Of a stretch of DNA of 64,000 nucleotides, positions 8,958 to 18,036 are shown in pieces. The DNA is from Mariniphaga sp. (GTDB taxonomy: Bacteria; Bacteroidota; Bacteroidia; Bacteroidales; Prolixibacteraceae). The first letter of the stretch is position 1. Every line of letters begins with the position of its first letter. The stretch spans positions 203,154 to 267,153 of the forward strand of contig JAGXGA010000017.1 in assembly GCA_024636975.1 (NCBI GenBank). Direction: 5' to 3'. Both the position numbers and the translations under genes were made by a program. Under the pieces are notes generated by a model. That model had not been told where the DNA came from and made no database searches. It saw only the letters and a program-made list of their open reading frames with translations.

Positions 8958-9009
8958 GTAATTTTTACTAAATTAATAAGTTAGACATTATTATTATTAT
9001 AAATCGCGC

Positions 9010-9041
9010 GCAAAAGTATAACTTAATTCACTTATATCAAA
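9010..9041 (-). promoter_or_regulatory. rpsA promoter, Bacteroidota type
   Basis: On the minus strand a TTTG (9038-9041) is followed by exactly 19 bases and then TACTTTTGC (9010-9018). This fits the Bacteroidota housekeeping consensus TTTG-N19-TAnnTTTG perfectly. Predicted start of transcription near 9003 gives a leader of about 45 bases before the rpsA ATG. Confidence 0.82.
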
Positions 9042-9156
9042 GGTTCTCCGGGATTTTATTTACCTCATTAAACTAATTAGCTGAAATTGCTTAAGAACAC
9101 AGTCAGCTTTAAGCTGTTTAATTAAGTTGGAATTATGACGGACAGCTTTATTTTAT

Positions 9157-9164
9157 TAATTTTG
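9157..9164 (+). promoter_or_regulatory. Putative -7 element of the rfb operon
   Basis: TAATTTTG matches the -7 consensus TAnnTTTG and lies 30 bases before the rfbA ATG. A TTG exists upstream but at a spacing of about 27, longer than usual, so only the -7 half is convincing. The palindrome CAGCTTTAAGCTG (9104-9116) lies further upstream and could be an operator, with no direct support. Confidence 0.45.
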
Positions 9165-9193
9165 GCTTCATTTTTAAAATTAAACCTGATAAC

Positions 9194-10075
9194 ATGAAGG
9201 GAATCATACTTGCTGGTGGTGCCGGAACCAGGCTCTATCCTATAACAAGGTCAATTTCAAAACAAATAATTCCGGTATACGATAAGCCAATGATTTATTA
9301 TCCCTTATCGGTGCTTATGCTGGCAGGAATCCGGGATATTCTTATAATTTCAACTCCTGCCGATATTAGTTTATACGAAGAACTTTTTGGCGACGGACAT
9401 CAACTGGGGCTTAACGTATCTTATAAAATTCAGCCTTCTCCCGATGGCTTGGCCCAGGCGTTTCTGTTAGGAGAAGAGTTTATTGGTGACGATAACGTGT
9501 GCCTCATTTTGGGTGATAACATCTTTTACGGCTACAACTTCAGGGCCATACTTGAAGAGGCGGCCCAACTAGAAAACGGCGCCATTGTTTTTGGATATTA
9601 CGTAAACGATCCGGATAGATATGGAGTGGTGGAGTTTGGAGCAGATAAAAAAGTAATTTCCCTTGAAGAAAAACCACAACACCCAAAATCGAATTATGCT
9701 GTTACAGGATTGTATTTCTACTCAAATGACGTGGTTAAAAAAGCCAAAACGTTAAAACCTTCAGCACGGGGTGAACTTGAAATTACCGACTTAAACCGGC
9801 TTTATCTGGAAGAGGGCCGGTTAAACGTGAAATTGCTTGGACGTGGTTTTGCCTGGCTCGATACTGGAACGCATGATAGTTTGCTGCAGGCATCAAATTT
9901 TATTGCTACAATTGAGCAAAGGCAGGGACTTAAAGTATCGTGTATTGAAGAAATTGCTTTTAAAAAAGGGTTTATCTCACGTGAGCAATTGGTTGAACTT
10001 GCCAAACCACTTAGCAAAAATCAATACGGAGAATACCTGCTGCGTATAGCCGACAAACAAATTTCATCTTTCTAA
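9194..10075 (+). CDS. rfbA: Glucose-1-phosphate thymidylyltransferase
   Basis: Makes dTDP-glucose from glucose-1-phosphate and dTTP, first step of dTDP-L-rhamnose synthesis. The nucleotide-binding start [26 protein letters not shown] motif occupies residues 3-23, followed by [27 protein letters not shown] (metal/product site) and the sugar-binding [19 protein letters not shown] region. Length 293 is standard. First gene of rfbA-rfbC-rfbD-phosphohexomutase; 25 bases precede rfbC. Confidence 0.96.
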   Translation: MKGIILAGGAGTRLYPITRSISKQIIPVYDKPMIYYPLSVLMLAGIRDILIISTPADISLYEELFGDGHQLGLNVSYKIQPSPDGLAQAFLLGEEFIGDDNVCLILGDNIFYGYNFRAILEEAAQLENGAIVFGYYVNDPDRYGVVEFGADKKVISLEEKPQHPKSNYAVTGLYFYSNDVVKKAKTLKPSARGELEITDLNRLYLEEGRLNVKLLGRGFAWLDTGTHDSLLQASNFIATIEQRQGLKVSCIEEIAFKKGFISREQLVELAKPLSKNQYGEYLLRIADKQISSF

Positions 10076-10100
10076 CAGTTCATATAATATTTATACAGGA

Positions 10101-10661
10101 ATGAAAATTAGTGAAACTTCAATTCCCGGCTTACTCGTAATAGAGCCTCATGTAATTTCCGATTTGAGAGGTTATTTTTTTGAATCGTGGCAGGAAGAAA
10201 GATATCAGTCCGCCGGAATAGAAGCCAAATTTATACAGGATAACGAATCAAAATCCGTACAGGGGGTTATCAGGGGGTTGCATTACCAGCTTGCCCCCTG
10301 GGGTCAGGCAAAACTGGTGCGCGTGGTGCATGGTCGGGTTTATGATGTTGCAGTCGACTTAAGGACAGGCTCCCCAACGTTCGGTAAATGGTATGGCCTT
10401 GAGCTGGATGACATCTCTAAAAGACAGTTGTTTATACCTGAAGGGTTTGCCCATGGCTTCTCAGTTTTAAGTGAAACCGCAGTTTTCTCATACAAATGCG
10501 ACAACAGCTATAACCGGGAGGCAGAACGATCAATAAATATTATTGATCCTGCCCTGGATATCAACTGGATGCTCAATGAAATTGTTCCAATTGTTTCAGA
10601 GAAGGATAAAAATGCACCACTTTTTAGTGAGGCAGAAATGAATTTTAAATTCAACAGGTAA
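10101..10661 (+). CDS. rfbC: dTDP-4-dehydrorhamnose 3,5-epimerase
   Basis: Cupin-fold epimerase acting on dTDP-4-dehydro-6-deoxy-glucose at C3 and C5. Family landmarks: GYFFESWQEERY near the N-terminus, the catalytic His in VIRGLHYQ (about residue 62), KLVRVVHGRVYDVAVDLR and PEGFAHGF. Length 186 is normal. Its stop TAA shares its last base with the rfbD ATG (10661), a sign of translational coupling. Confidence 0.96.
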   Translation: MKISETSIPGLLVIEPHVISDLRGYFFESWQEERYQSAGIEAKFIQDNESKSVQGVIRGLHYQLAPWGQAKLVRVVHGRVYDVAVDLRTGSPTFGKWYGLELDDISKRQLFIPEGFAHGFSVLSETAVFSYKCDNSYNREAERSINIIDPALDINWMLNEIVPIVSEKDKNAPLFSEAEMNFKFNR

Positions 10662-11533
10662 TGAAGGTATTGGTTACAGGTAGCTACGGGCAATTGGGAA
10701 GCGAACTTAAAGACCTTTCGGTAAACTATCCGGAATGGGAATTTTTGTTTACCGATGCTGATTCGCTCGATATTACGGATGAACATGCTGCTGATGTTTA
10801 TTTTAAAAGGCATAATCCATCTCTTCTGATTAACTGTGCAGCATATACTGCGGTTGATAAAGCTGAAACGGAAACGAATGCCGCCCACCAGATAAATGCA
10901 ATTGCTCCGGGTATTTTGGCGAAGCTTTCAAAAAAGTATAAGTCGGGATTTATTCATATCTCTACCGATTACGTTTTTGACGGACAGTCGTATAAACCTT
11001 ATTTAGAATACGATGCTGTTAATCCTGCAGGAGTATACGGGAAAACCAAACTGGCTGGTGAACGTTCAATCCGTTCAGCCAATCCCGCAGCCATTATAGT
11101 GCGTACGTCCTGGCTATACTCAGCATACGGCAACAATTTTGTAAAAACTATGCTTCGATTGGGGAAAGAGCGTGATTTACTTAAGGTGGTTTTCGATCAG
11201 GTAGGAACACCCACCTATGCTGCCGACCTTGCCCAGGCTCTACTTGCAATTGCAGAAGCCTACAGTAAAAATCCGGCAGATGCAGTTCCCGGGATATACC
11301 ACTATTCAAATGAAGGTGTTTCCAGTTGGTACGATTTTACTAAAAGCATTTTTGAAATTGCAGGAATCCAATGCCAGGTGATGCCGGTACCGTCTGAAGA
11401 ATATCCTACTCCTGCAAAACGGCCACATTATTCTGTATTGAATAAATCCAAAATAAAAGCTACATTTAATATTACAATTCCGTATTGGAAAGAGAGCCTG
11501 AGGATTTGTATCGATAAAATTCAAAATAAATAA
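10661..11533 (+). CDS. rfbD: dTDP-4-dehydrorhamnose reductase
   Basis: NAD(P)H-dependent short-chain dehydrogenase/reductase giving dTDP-L-rhamnose. N-terminal Rossmann loop VTGSYGQLGSEL (4-15), NCAAYTAVDKAE near residue 58, STDYVFDG (about 101-108) and the catalytic YGKTKLAGE pair (Tyr/Lys about 127/131). Length 290 is standard. The gene for the second enzyme of the pathway, the 4,6-dehydratase rfbB, is not in this cluster or elsewhere in the window. The phosphohexomutase follows after 4 bases. Confidence 0.95.
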   Translation: MKVLVTGSYGQLGSELKDLSVNYPEWEFLFTDADSLDITDEHAADVYFKRHNPSLLINCAAYTAVDKAETETNAAHQINAIAPGILAKLSKKYKSGFIHISTDYVFDGQSYKPYLEYDAVNPAGVYGKTKLAGERSIRSANPAAIIVRTSWLYSAYGNNFVKTMLRLGKERDLLKVVFDQVGTPTYAADLAQALLAIAEAYSKNPADAVPGIYHYSNEGVSSWYDFTKSIFEIAGIQCQVMPVPSEEYPTPAKRPHYSVLNKSKIKATFNITIPYWKESLRICIDKIQNK

Positions 11534-11537
11534 TACA

Positions 11538-13283
11538 ATGGATAATCAAGAATTACTAAAACAAGTACGTGAAAAAGCCCAGGGATGGCTATCGGAAACA
11601 TATGATGAAGAAACAAGAAATGAGGTCAGGCGGATGCTTGATGCTGAAGATTCTGCTGAGTTAATCGATTCATTTTATAAGAACCTGGAATTTGGTACAG
11701 GTGGTTTGCGTGGCATTATGGGTGCAGGAACCAACCGTATTAACAAGTACACCATAGGTGCAGCAAACCAGGGGTTATCGAACTACCTGAAAAAGGAGTT
11801 TGCTGACATCGAACAGATAAAAGTGGCTATTGGTCACGACTGCCGTAACAACAGCCGTAAATTTGCTGAAAGTAGCGCCCAGGTTTTTGCTGCCAACGGA
11901 ATTAAGGCCTATCTGTTTGAAGATTTACGGCCCACGCCTGAACTTTCCTTTGCTATCAGGGAACTGGGTTGCCAGAGTGGCATTATTCTTACTGCCTCGC
12001 ATAACCCAAAAGAATATAATGGCTACAAAGCATATTGGGATGATGGTTCGCAGATTGTTGCTCCCCATGATGTGAATATTGTAAAAGAGGTGTTGAAGGT
12101 TAATCCGGAAGATATTAAGTTCGATGGGCCTGAGGATCTTATCGAAATAATGGGAAGCGATATGGATGAAAAATTCCTTGAAAAAGTCAAGACTGTTTCT
12201 ATTTCACCTGATGTGGTAAAAAAACACCATGATATAAAAATCGTGTATACTCCCATCCATGGTACTGGAGTAAAGCTTGTCCCGGCTGCCCTGCGTGCTT
12301 TTGGTTTTACCAATATCCATAATGTTCCTGAACAGGATGTCGTAAGTGGTGATTTTCCTACTGTAGTTTCTCCAAACCCCGAAGAGGAAGCAGCAATGGA
12401 GATGGCTATTAAAAAAGCTAATGAAATTGATGCCGATGTTGTAATGGCCACTGATCCGGATGCCGATCGGATCGGAGTAGCAGTAAAAGATGATAAGGGT
12501 AAATACATAATTGTAAATGGAAACCAGACAGCCCTGTTGTTCATTTATTACATTATTACAAAAATGAAGGAGTCGGGCACCCTGAAAGGCAATGAGTATG
12601 TAGTAAAAACAATTGTTTCAACAGAACTGATTGCTGAGATTGCCGAAAAAAACAACATCGAATGCTACGATGTTTATACAGGCTTCAAGTTTATTGCAGA
12701 AGTAATACGTGAGCAGGAAGGAAAGAAAAAGTACATTGGGGGAGGCGAGGAAAGCTTTGGGTTTATGCCGGCTGATTTTGTACGCGATAAGGATGCTGTT
12801 TCATCTTGCGCACTTATGGCCGAGATTACTGCATGGGCAATCGACCAGGGTAAAACGTTATATGAACTCCTGCAGGATATATACCTTGAATATGGCTACT
12901 CAAAAGAAAAAATGAAATATGTGGTGCGTCCCGGAAAAACAGGAGCCGATGAAATTCAGAAGATGATGAGCAATTTCCGGAACCAGCCGCCTAATGAATT
13001 GGGAGGCTCTCAAATGGAATGGGTAAAAGATTATTCTACGCTCGTTGCAAAAAATCTGAGAACAGGGGAAGAGAAAAAAATTGACCAGAAAGTGACCTCC
13101 AATGTACTTCAGTTCTTTACTAAGGATGGGACTAAAATTTCGGTACGGCCATCGGGTACTGAACCTAAGATAAAATTTTATATCGAAGTAAAAGGAGAAC
13201 TTAAATCACGTCAGCAATACGATGAAGTGGAGAAAAAAGCCGATGAAAAAGTTGAGGCAATTATGACAGAATTGAAACTCTGA
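11538..13283 (+). CDS. Phosphoglucomutase/phosphomannomutase (alpha-D-phosphohexomutase)
   Basis: Interconverts hexose 6- and 1-phosphates. Phosphoserine loop TASHNP at 152-157 (Ser154), metal loop DPDADRIG near 305-312, sugar loop GGGEESFG near 404-411 and phosphate loop RPSGTEPK near 537-544. The 581-residue length and the N-terminal EFGTGGLRGIMG place it with the PgcA-like phosphoglucomutases. Its position 4 bases after rfbD suggests that it supplies glucose-1-phosphate to rfbA, but this enzyme type also serves central metabolism. A possible TATTTTTG -7 box (13298-13305) for the next gene follows its stop. Confidence 0.93.
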   Translation: MDNQELLKQVREKAQGWLSETYDEETRNEVRRMLDAEDSAELIDSFYKNLEFGTGGLRGIMGAGTNRINKYTIGAANQGLSNYLKKEFADIEQIKVAIGHDCRNNSRKFAESSAQVFAANGIKAYLFEDLRPTPELSFAIRELGCQSGIILTASHNPKEYNGYKAYWDDGSQIVAPHDVNIVKEVLKVNPEDIKFDGPEDLIEIMGSDMDEKFLEKVKTVSISPDVVKKHHDIKIVYTPIHGTGVKLVPAALRAFGFTNIHNVPEQDVVSGDFPTVVSPNPEEEAAMEMAIKKANEIDADVVMATDPDADRIGVAVKDDKGKYIIVNGNQTALLFIYYIITKMKESGTLKGNEYVVKTIVSTELIAEIAEKNNIECYDVYTGFKFIAEVIREQEGKKKYIGGGEESFGFMPADFVRDKDAVSSCALMAEITAWAIDQGKTLYELLQDIYLEYGYSKEKMKYVVRPGKTGADEIQKMMSNFRNQPPNELGGSQMEWVKDYSTLVAKNLRTGEEKKIDQKVTSNVLQFFTKDGTKISVRPSGTEPKIKFYIEVKGELKSRQQYDEVEKKADEKVEAIMTELKL

Positions 13284-13374
13284 CAGGACATTTTTACTAT
13301 TTTTGAACTTCTTAGAAAGATTATTAAAAAAATAAAACCGGAAAATTCTGGTATCAACTAAATTAAAGATCGTA

Positions 13375-14136
13375 ATGAGAAAATTTGGAATTCTATTTGG
13401 TGTACTGCTTTTTTCAGCAGCATCAGGGCTACTTGCCCAAACTGACGGGCCTATGCCCATGAAACCTGAGATGACTGAAATCTGGGACCCTGAGGTACGG
13501 ATTATCGCGCCCGGAGCTACTCCCATGGATGCTCCTTCTGATGCCATAGTGCTGTTTGATGGAGAAAACCTGGAGAATGAATGGACCAATGGCAAAGGTG
13601 AAAAGCCAGGATGGAAAGTGGAAAATGGTTATTTCACTGTTGAAAAAGGTACAGGAGTCATTAAAACCAAACGGGTGTTCGATGATTTTCAGCTTCATAT
13701 CGAATGGCGTTCTCCTGAAGAAGTTGTTGGCACCAGCCAGGGACGTGGTAACAGCGGAGTATTCCTGCAGGGAATATATGAAGTTCAGATACTTGACAAT
13801 CATAACAACCGCACCTACCGTAACGGACAGGCAGGCAGTATTTACAAGCAGCATGCCCCACTGGTGAATGCAAGCAAAGGACCAGGCCAGTGGCAAGTTT
13901 ACGATATCATTTACACTGCTCCACGTTTTAATGAAGACGACACCTATTTTACTCCTCCAAAAGTTACTGTTCTGCACAACGGTGTACTGGTTCAGAATAA
14001 TGCAGAAATCCGTGGCCCGACAGAATATATTGGTGTGCCGGAATACAGCATTAAAGAACATGGTCCCGGCAGCATCATACTTCAGGATCATGGTAACCCG
14101 GTAAGCTTCCGGAATATCTGGATCAGAGAACTGTAG
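13375..14136 (+). CDS. Secreted DUF1080 (3-keto-disaccharide hydrolase type) protein
   Basis: Signal peptide 1-22 (LFGVLLFSAASGLLAQ), then one DUF1080 beta-sandwich of the concanavalin-like type. Key stretches: AIVLFDGENLENEWTNG, the aromatic WRSPEEV, GRGNSGVFLQGIYEVQILDN and the closing HGNPVSFRNIWIREL, all diagnostic. Some family members hydrolyse 3-keto-glycosides; that activity here is inference. It stands between the rhamnose genes and a CotH gene with no sugar-transport gene nearby. A branched palindrome (14157-14286) follows 20 bases after the stop and could end its transcript. Confidence 0.9.
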   Translation: MRKFGILFGVLLFSAASGLLAQTDGPMPMKPEMTEIWDPEVRIIAPGATPMDAPSDAIVLFDGENLENEWTNGKGEKPGWKVENGYFTVEKGTGVIKTKRVFDDFQLHIEWRSPEEVVGTSQGRGNSGVFLQGIYEVQILDNHNNRTYRNGQAGSIYKQHAPLVNASKGPGQWQVYDIIYTAPRFNEDDTYFTPPKVTVLHNGVLVQNNAEIRGPTEYIGVPEYSIKEHGPGSIILQDHGNPVSFRNIWIREL

Positions 14137-14156
14137 AAAGCTTCTGCAAATTAATT

Positions 14157-14286
14157 AAAAGAGGCTGTCTTTGAAGTCTGTAAACCCGATATTCTGAAGT
14201 AATTCAGAATGTATGCCGGGGAAGATCCTGAAATTGATACCTTTCATTCAGGATGAATTTAACGGACTTGAAAGATTGCCTCTTTT
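14157..14286. repeat. Branched palindrome: 25-nt arms enclosing two hairpins
   Basis: The outer arms (14157-14181 and 14262-14286) are inverted copies matching at 21 of 25 positions, starting AAAAGAGGC and ending GCCTCTTTT. Inside are two further hairpins: CCCG + ATTCTGAA paired with TTCAGAAT + CGGG (14185-14220, GTAA loop) and ATCCTGAA paired with TTCAGGAT (14225-14254). Together they fold as a three-way junction on either strand. It may be a terminator for the DUF1080 gene, a miniature mobile element or a structured RNA. Confidence 0.75.
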
Positions 14287-14313
14287 ATTTTTGAAAAACA
14301 AATAACAGTAAAA

Positions 14314-15918
14314 GTGTTCAGGAAAATAATTTTTACCTCCGGATTAGTTTTTTTTATTCTTTTCAGCTTCGCACAAGACAGACAATTTTCAACACCTCTG
14401 CCTCTGGTGTTTATTGATACCGATGGTAAGCCTGTACCTGATAACCCTAAAATTACAGCCCAGATGGGCATAATATGGGATGGAGAAGGTAGTTTGAACA
14501 ATACCCGCGATACATTTAATCACTATAATGGTATGATTTCCATTGAAGTCAGGGGATCATCCTCCCAATCATTTCCAAAAAAATCATATGGGTTCGAAAC
14601 GAAGGATAGTACCGGTGAAGATATGGATTTTCCTTTATTAGGCTTACCTGCAGAAGAAGACTGGATTTTCTATGGCCCATACTCCGATAAGTCACTTATC
14701 AGGAATGCACAAGCTTTTACATTAGCCCGGTCATTGGGGCATTATTCTTCGCGTATTCGTTTTATTGAAATGTTTTTAAACAATAAATATCAGGGAGTAT
14801 ACCTGTTGATGGAAAAGATTAAACGCGATTCTGTCCGGGTTGATATAGCCAATTTAAAACCTGATGAAATAAATGGTACGGATTTAACCGGTGGTTATAT
14901 AATTAAAATTGATAAAGCTACCGGCAGTGGAGGCAGTGGTTGGCGTTCGCCATTTACAAACACGAATGGTAATTCCACTTATTACCAGTATGAGGTGCCG
15001 GCTGAGGATGAAATTGTTCCCGAACAGAAGGATTATATTCAAAATTATATTAAGGCTTTTGAAGATGCCGTATATCATAAAAAATTCACTGGTGAAGGGA
15101 GTTACCATAATTACATTGATGTACCTTCCTTTATCGATTATATACTGATAAGCGAGCTGACAAAAAATGTTGATGCATACCGTTTAAGCACTTTTTTGCA
15201 CAAAGATAAAGAGGGAAAATTAATAGCAGGGCCAATATGGGATTTTAACCTGGCATATGGAAATGCCGATTATTATAATGGTTGGTTAACAACCGGATTC
15301 CAGATTGATGCCCCTTTGGATGGTGACCAATGGGTAAATCCTTTTTGGTGGAAAGGTCTTTGGAAAGATACAGCCTTTGTTAATGACATGAAGTGCAGGT
15401 GGAAATCATTGCGGGAGGCAACCTGGTCGACAGAACAAATCTTGTCGAAAGCTGATAGCCTCTTGGCTATTCTTGATGATGCGGCAGTAAGGAATTTTGA
15501 ACGCTGGCCGGTAATGGGGCAATATGTATGGCCAAATTATTATGTGGCTTCCACGCATGGCGATGAAATATACTGGATGAAAAACTGGATTCGAAACCGG
15601 CTTTCATGGCTCGATTCCAATTTGCCGGGAACCTGCGGAGGTTATTTGCCTCCAAACCCATTTAACCTGGAAGTTATCCTGTTTCCAAATCCGGTATATT
15701 CAGAAATCAACTTGCAAATTAATTCCTCCACAAACCTGATTCTGCATTTTAAACTGTACAATATTAATGGTGCACTTGTAACGGAAAAACAATTAAGCGC
15801 TGCCGGTGGGGAACAAACGTTAAAAATTGATGCAGGAGACCTGCCTAAAGGTATTTATCTTTACCACCTTTATAAAGGACCTGATCTGTTTCAGAAGGGT
15901 AAACTCGTGAAATTCTAG
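14314..15918 (+). CDS. Secreted CotH-family protein with type IX secretion C-terminal tail
   Basis: Probable GTG start at 14314; it gives a full signal peptide (FTSGLVFFILFSFAQD, cleavage near 20) and no ATG precedes it in frame. The CotH kinase-like domain spans about 60-440: GSSSQSFPKKSYGFE, DWIFYGPYSDKSLIRNAQAF, NKYQGVYLLMEKI, DLTGGYIIKID and WDFNLAYGNADYYNGW are the familiar blocks. CotH of Bacillus is a protein kinase; many environmental members are secreted with unknown targets. The last ~75 residues (FPNPVYSEINLQ ... GIYLYHL ... KGKLVKF) form a Por_Secre_tail sorting domain, so export by the type IX system and surface attachment are likely. Confidence 0.9.
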   Translation: MFRKIIFTSGLVFFILFSFAQDRQFSTPLPLVFIDTDGKPVPDNPKITAQMGIIWDGEGSLNNTRDTFNHYNGMISIEVRGSSSQSFPKKSYGFETKDSTGEDMDFPLLGLPAEEDWIFYGPYSDKSLIRNAQAFTLARSLGHYSSRIRFIEMFLNNKYQGVYLLMEKIKRDSVRVDIANLKPDEINGTDLTGGYIIKIDKATGSGGSGWRSPFTNTNGNSTYYQYEVPAEDEIVPEQKDYIQNYIKAFEDAVYHKKFTGEGSYHNYIDVPSFIDYILISELTKNVDAYRLSTFLHKDKEGKLIAGPIWDFNLAYGNADYYNGWLTTGFQIDAPLDGDQWVNPFWWKGLWKDTAFVNDMKCRWKSLREATWSTEQILSKADSLLAILDDAAVRNFERWPVMGQYVWPNYYVASTHGDEIYWMKNWIRNRLSWLDSNLPGTCGGYLPPNPFNLEVILFPNPVYSEINLQINSSTNLILHFKLYNINGALVTEKQLSAAGGEQTLKIDAGDLPKGIYLYHLYKGPDLFQKGKLVKF

Positions 15919-15925
15919 ACTTGTT

Positions 15926-16324
15926 TTATTTAATAACTGTTCCTTTGGCGCCCCAGCAGTAAAAGGCTTCCATTTTAAGGCGCCCCGACTGAACTGCCGG
16001 ATCTTTACTTTCCAGCTCCAGTGCTTCTTCAACAGTCTCAACATCGAATATAAGCAGCCCCCGGTGTTCTCCTCCATCCTGAAACGGACCGGCAACTATT
16101 AGTTTCCCCGTTGTGGCCATTGAATCAAGATGAGCCAGGTGTAATTCCTGAATTTTCATTGCCTCAATGGAATCCTGGCTTCGCTTCTCGCCACTGTTAA
16201 GAAGCATAAAAACATATCGTTTCATGGTATAAACCGAATCATCCTGAGTATACGTAAATTCCCGTTGGGAAAATCCTGATATGTTAAAAACCAGGACTGC
16301 CATAATAGTAAGCAGTGTTTTCAC
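15926..16324 (-). CDS. YciI-family (YCII-related) protein with signal peptide
   Basis: A 132-residue protein: signal peptide 1-20 (LLTIMAVLVFNISGFSQ) then a ferredoxin-like YCII domain, recognisable by RYVFMLLNSGEKR, HLAHLDSMATTGKLIVAGPFQDGGEHRGLLIFDVETVEEA and a C-terminal strand EAFYCW. Cytoplasmic YciI proteins carry the same fold; a secreted version is less usual and its function is unknown. It starts on the last base of msrA (16324), so it is translated from the same transcript. Confidence 0.85.
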   Translation of the reverse strand: MKTLLTIMAVLVFNISGFSQREFTYTQDDSVYTMKRYVFMLLNSGEKRSQDSIEAMKIQELHLAHLDSMATTGKLIVAGPFQDGGEHRGLLIFDVETVEEALELESKDPAVQSGRLKMEAFYCWGAKGTVIK

Positions 16325-16926
16325 TATTGTGAGCTTTTTAGTTTTTCCTTAAAAACCTTTTTAAATTTCTCGACCTTGGGCGCTACAACAAACTGGCAAT
16401 AGGGCTGGTTTTTATTGCGGGCAAAATAATTATGATGGTAATCTTCTGCCAGATAAAAGACATCAAACGGTGTTACCTCAGTAACAATTGGATCATCATA
16501 GACATTTTCCTTTTCAAACAGTTCGATTACTTTTTCAGCCGTTTGTTTCTGATCTTCATTGTGATAAAAGACAGCCGAACGGTATTGCGTTCCAACATCA
16601 TTACCCTGCCTGTTGAGGGTTGTAGGATCATGTGTCATAAAAAATACTTCCAGGATATCGGAAAAACTTGCCACCTGCGGGTCGAATGTGATTTGCACCA
16701 CTTCAGCATGGCCTGTGCGGCCGGTGGTAACTTCACGGTAAGCAGGATTTTTAATGTGTCCGCCACTGTAACCCGGAACCACTTTCACAACTCCCTTCAT
16801 CTCCTTGTAAACGGCCTCGGTACACCAGAAGCATCCGCCTCCGAGTGTTGCCGTTTCATACGTGTTCTCTTTTCCCTGATTTGTATTCATTGCAATTGTC
16901 GCTATTATCAATATTAATATTTTCAT
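16324..16926 (-). CDS. msrA: Peptide-methionine (S)-S-oxide reductase
   Basis: Repairs methionine-S-sulfoxide in proteins. The catalytic motif GCFWC is at 31-35, followed by [30 protein letters not shown] and the [13 protein letters not shown] and YHHNYFARN blocks. Residues 1-14 are hydrophobic ([13 protein letters not shown]), so the enzyme may be membrane-tethered or periplasmic, as the neighbouring secreted YciI protein would fit. Length 200 is normal. Overlaps the small membrane protein upstream by 4 bases (ATGA) and yciI downstream by one base. Confidence 0.95.
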   Translation of the reverse strand: MKILILIIATIAMNTNQGKENTYETATLGGGCFWCTEAVYKEMKGVVKVVPGYSGGHIKNPAYREVTTGRTGHAEVVQITFDPQVASFSDILEVFFMTHDPTTLNRQGNDVGTQYRSAVFYHNEDQKQTAEKVIELFEKENVYDDPIVTEVTPFDVFYLAEDYHHNYFARNKNQPYCQFVVAPKVEKFKKVFKEKLKSSQ

Positions 16927-17216
16927 CTTCTAATTTTTAATCGCTTTAAAAATCGTTTCTCAAATTCCCAGGCAAATCTGAATTGTCCAAAAAGTGTTCC
17001 AATTACAAGGAAAAGGATCTGGTAAGCAGGAATAATTATAAGCACATAAAGGGGGAATTTGATCCACAGACTCGTTTCGGCAGTGATACCAATCCATTCA
17101 AATACAACCTTTCTGACAATAAGTGATGCACTTCCGGTAATAGAGAAAATAATAATAATGAGCAGCAACTGAAAGTTGCTCTTAATATTCCATTTAGCTT
17201 TAAGTTTTTTTAGCAT
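16923..17216 (-). CDS. Small conserved Bacteroidota membrane protein (possibly DUF6787)
   Basis: A 97-residue protein with two membrane helices (about 16-34 and 49-72) and a basic C-terminal tail [14 protein letters not shown]. The N-terminal [33 protein letters not shown] resembles the DUF6787 family as I remember it; this family is sometimes misnamed a diacylglyceryl transferase. Function unknown. First gene of the three-gene minus-strand unit with msrA and the YciI gene. Confidence 0.7.
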   Translation of the reverse strand: MLKKLKAKWNIKSNFQLLLIIIIFSITGSASLIVRKVVFEWIGITAETSLWIKFPLYVLIIIPAYQILFLVIGTLFGQFRFAWEFEKRFLKRLKIRR

Positions 17217-17264
17217 TAAATTCCTTTAATCAAATAAACACCGGGAAGGAAAGCTTGTTTAAAA

Positions 17265-17840
17265 TCAGATCTGGTGGGTTTGAAAAATTATGTAACCATA
17301 CACTGCAAAACGTATGATCCGGAAAATGGCGTACCTGAGAAATCGTCCTGACGGATAGCCTGCTGAGCCTACCAAAAGGCAAATTGCCGACCAGGGCAGA
17401 GGGGTTAATGCAGCTACAATGATTAAAAAAATACCATATTTTTTAAGCTGGGGCCACGACTTCTTTAAAAACCGAATTCTTATGTAACGAAATGATACCC
17501 GCTTATATAAAAATCTTCCAATAAGAAAAGTTACATAGCCCAGGAAATAGGATACCAGCGCAAAAAATGCCAGGTTCATGAAATAATGAGAAACATTTGC
17601 CTTATTAATTGCCCAAATCATAAATAGTTCAGGGGGAATAATGCCAAAAAAGAATTCTGAACCAATATAAATAAGGTAGATCATTATCGGACGGGCATAG
17701 AATGTTTCCATCCACATATCGGGGTCCTTTGAAATTACAATTTTTTCAAAAAAGAAATAAGCAATCATAAGAATAGCCAGCCAGGCTAATCCTCTTAATC
17801 CGTTTTTAATAAGAAACCGCATTCTCGAAGTGAGCTTCAT
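17265..17840 (-). CDS. DedA/VTT-type membrane protein
   Basis: A 191-residue protein with about five membrane helices. The segment FFFGIIPPELFMIWA followed by FLGYVTFLIGRFLYKR and LTPLPWSAICLLVGSAGYP shows the re-entrant loop pattern of VTT (SNARE-associated/DedA) proteins, some of which flip undecaprenyl phosphate or phospholipids. It is shorter and more diverged than the second VTT protein at 24.4 kb. Separate from msrA by 48 bases, so co-transcription is possible. Confidence 0.68.
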   Translation of the reverse strand: MKLTSRMRFLIKNGLRGLAWLAILMIAYFFFEKIVISKDPDMWMETFYARPIMIYLIYIGSEFFFGIIPPELFMIWAINKANVSHYFMNLAFFALVSYFLGYVTFLIGRFLYKRVSFRYIRIRFLKKSWPQLKKYGIFLIIVAALTPLPWSAICLLVGSAGYPSGRFLRYAIFRIIRFAVYGYIIFQTHQI

Positions 17841-18036
17841 GGCTATATTTCAGGAATTTTAAATTGGGACGTAAAATATAAAAAAAAATATTATTAAGGG
17901 TTTGATTAGCTGAATTTATAACAGGAACGGATGCAGGCTTAATAAAAGTATGTAAGCAACCTCTTCATATACTGTTAAGTGATTTTTATCCGCGGATAGG
18001 GAACCCTGATTTGTTCCTGTCTAAAACTTTTCTGTT

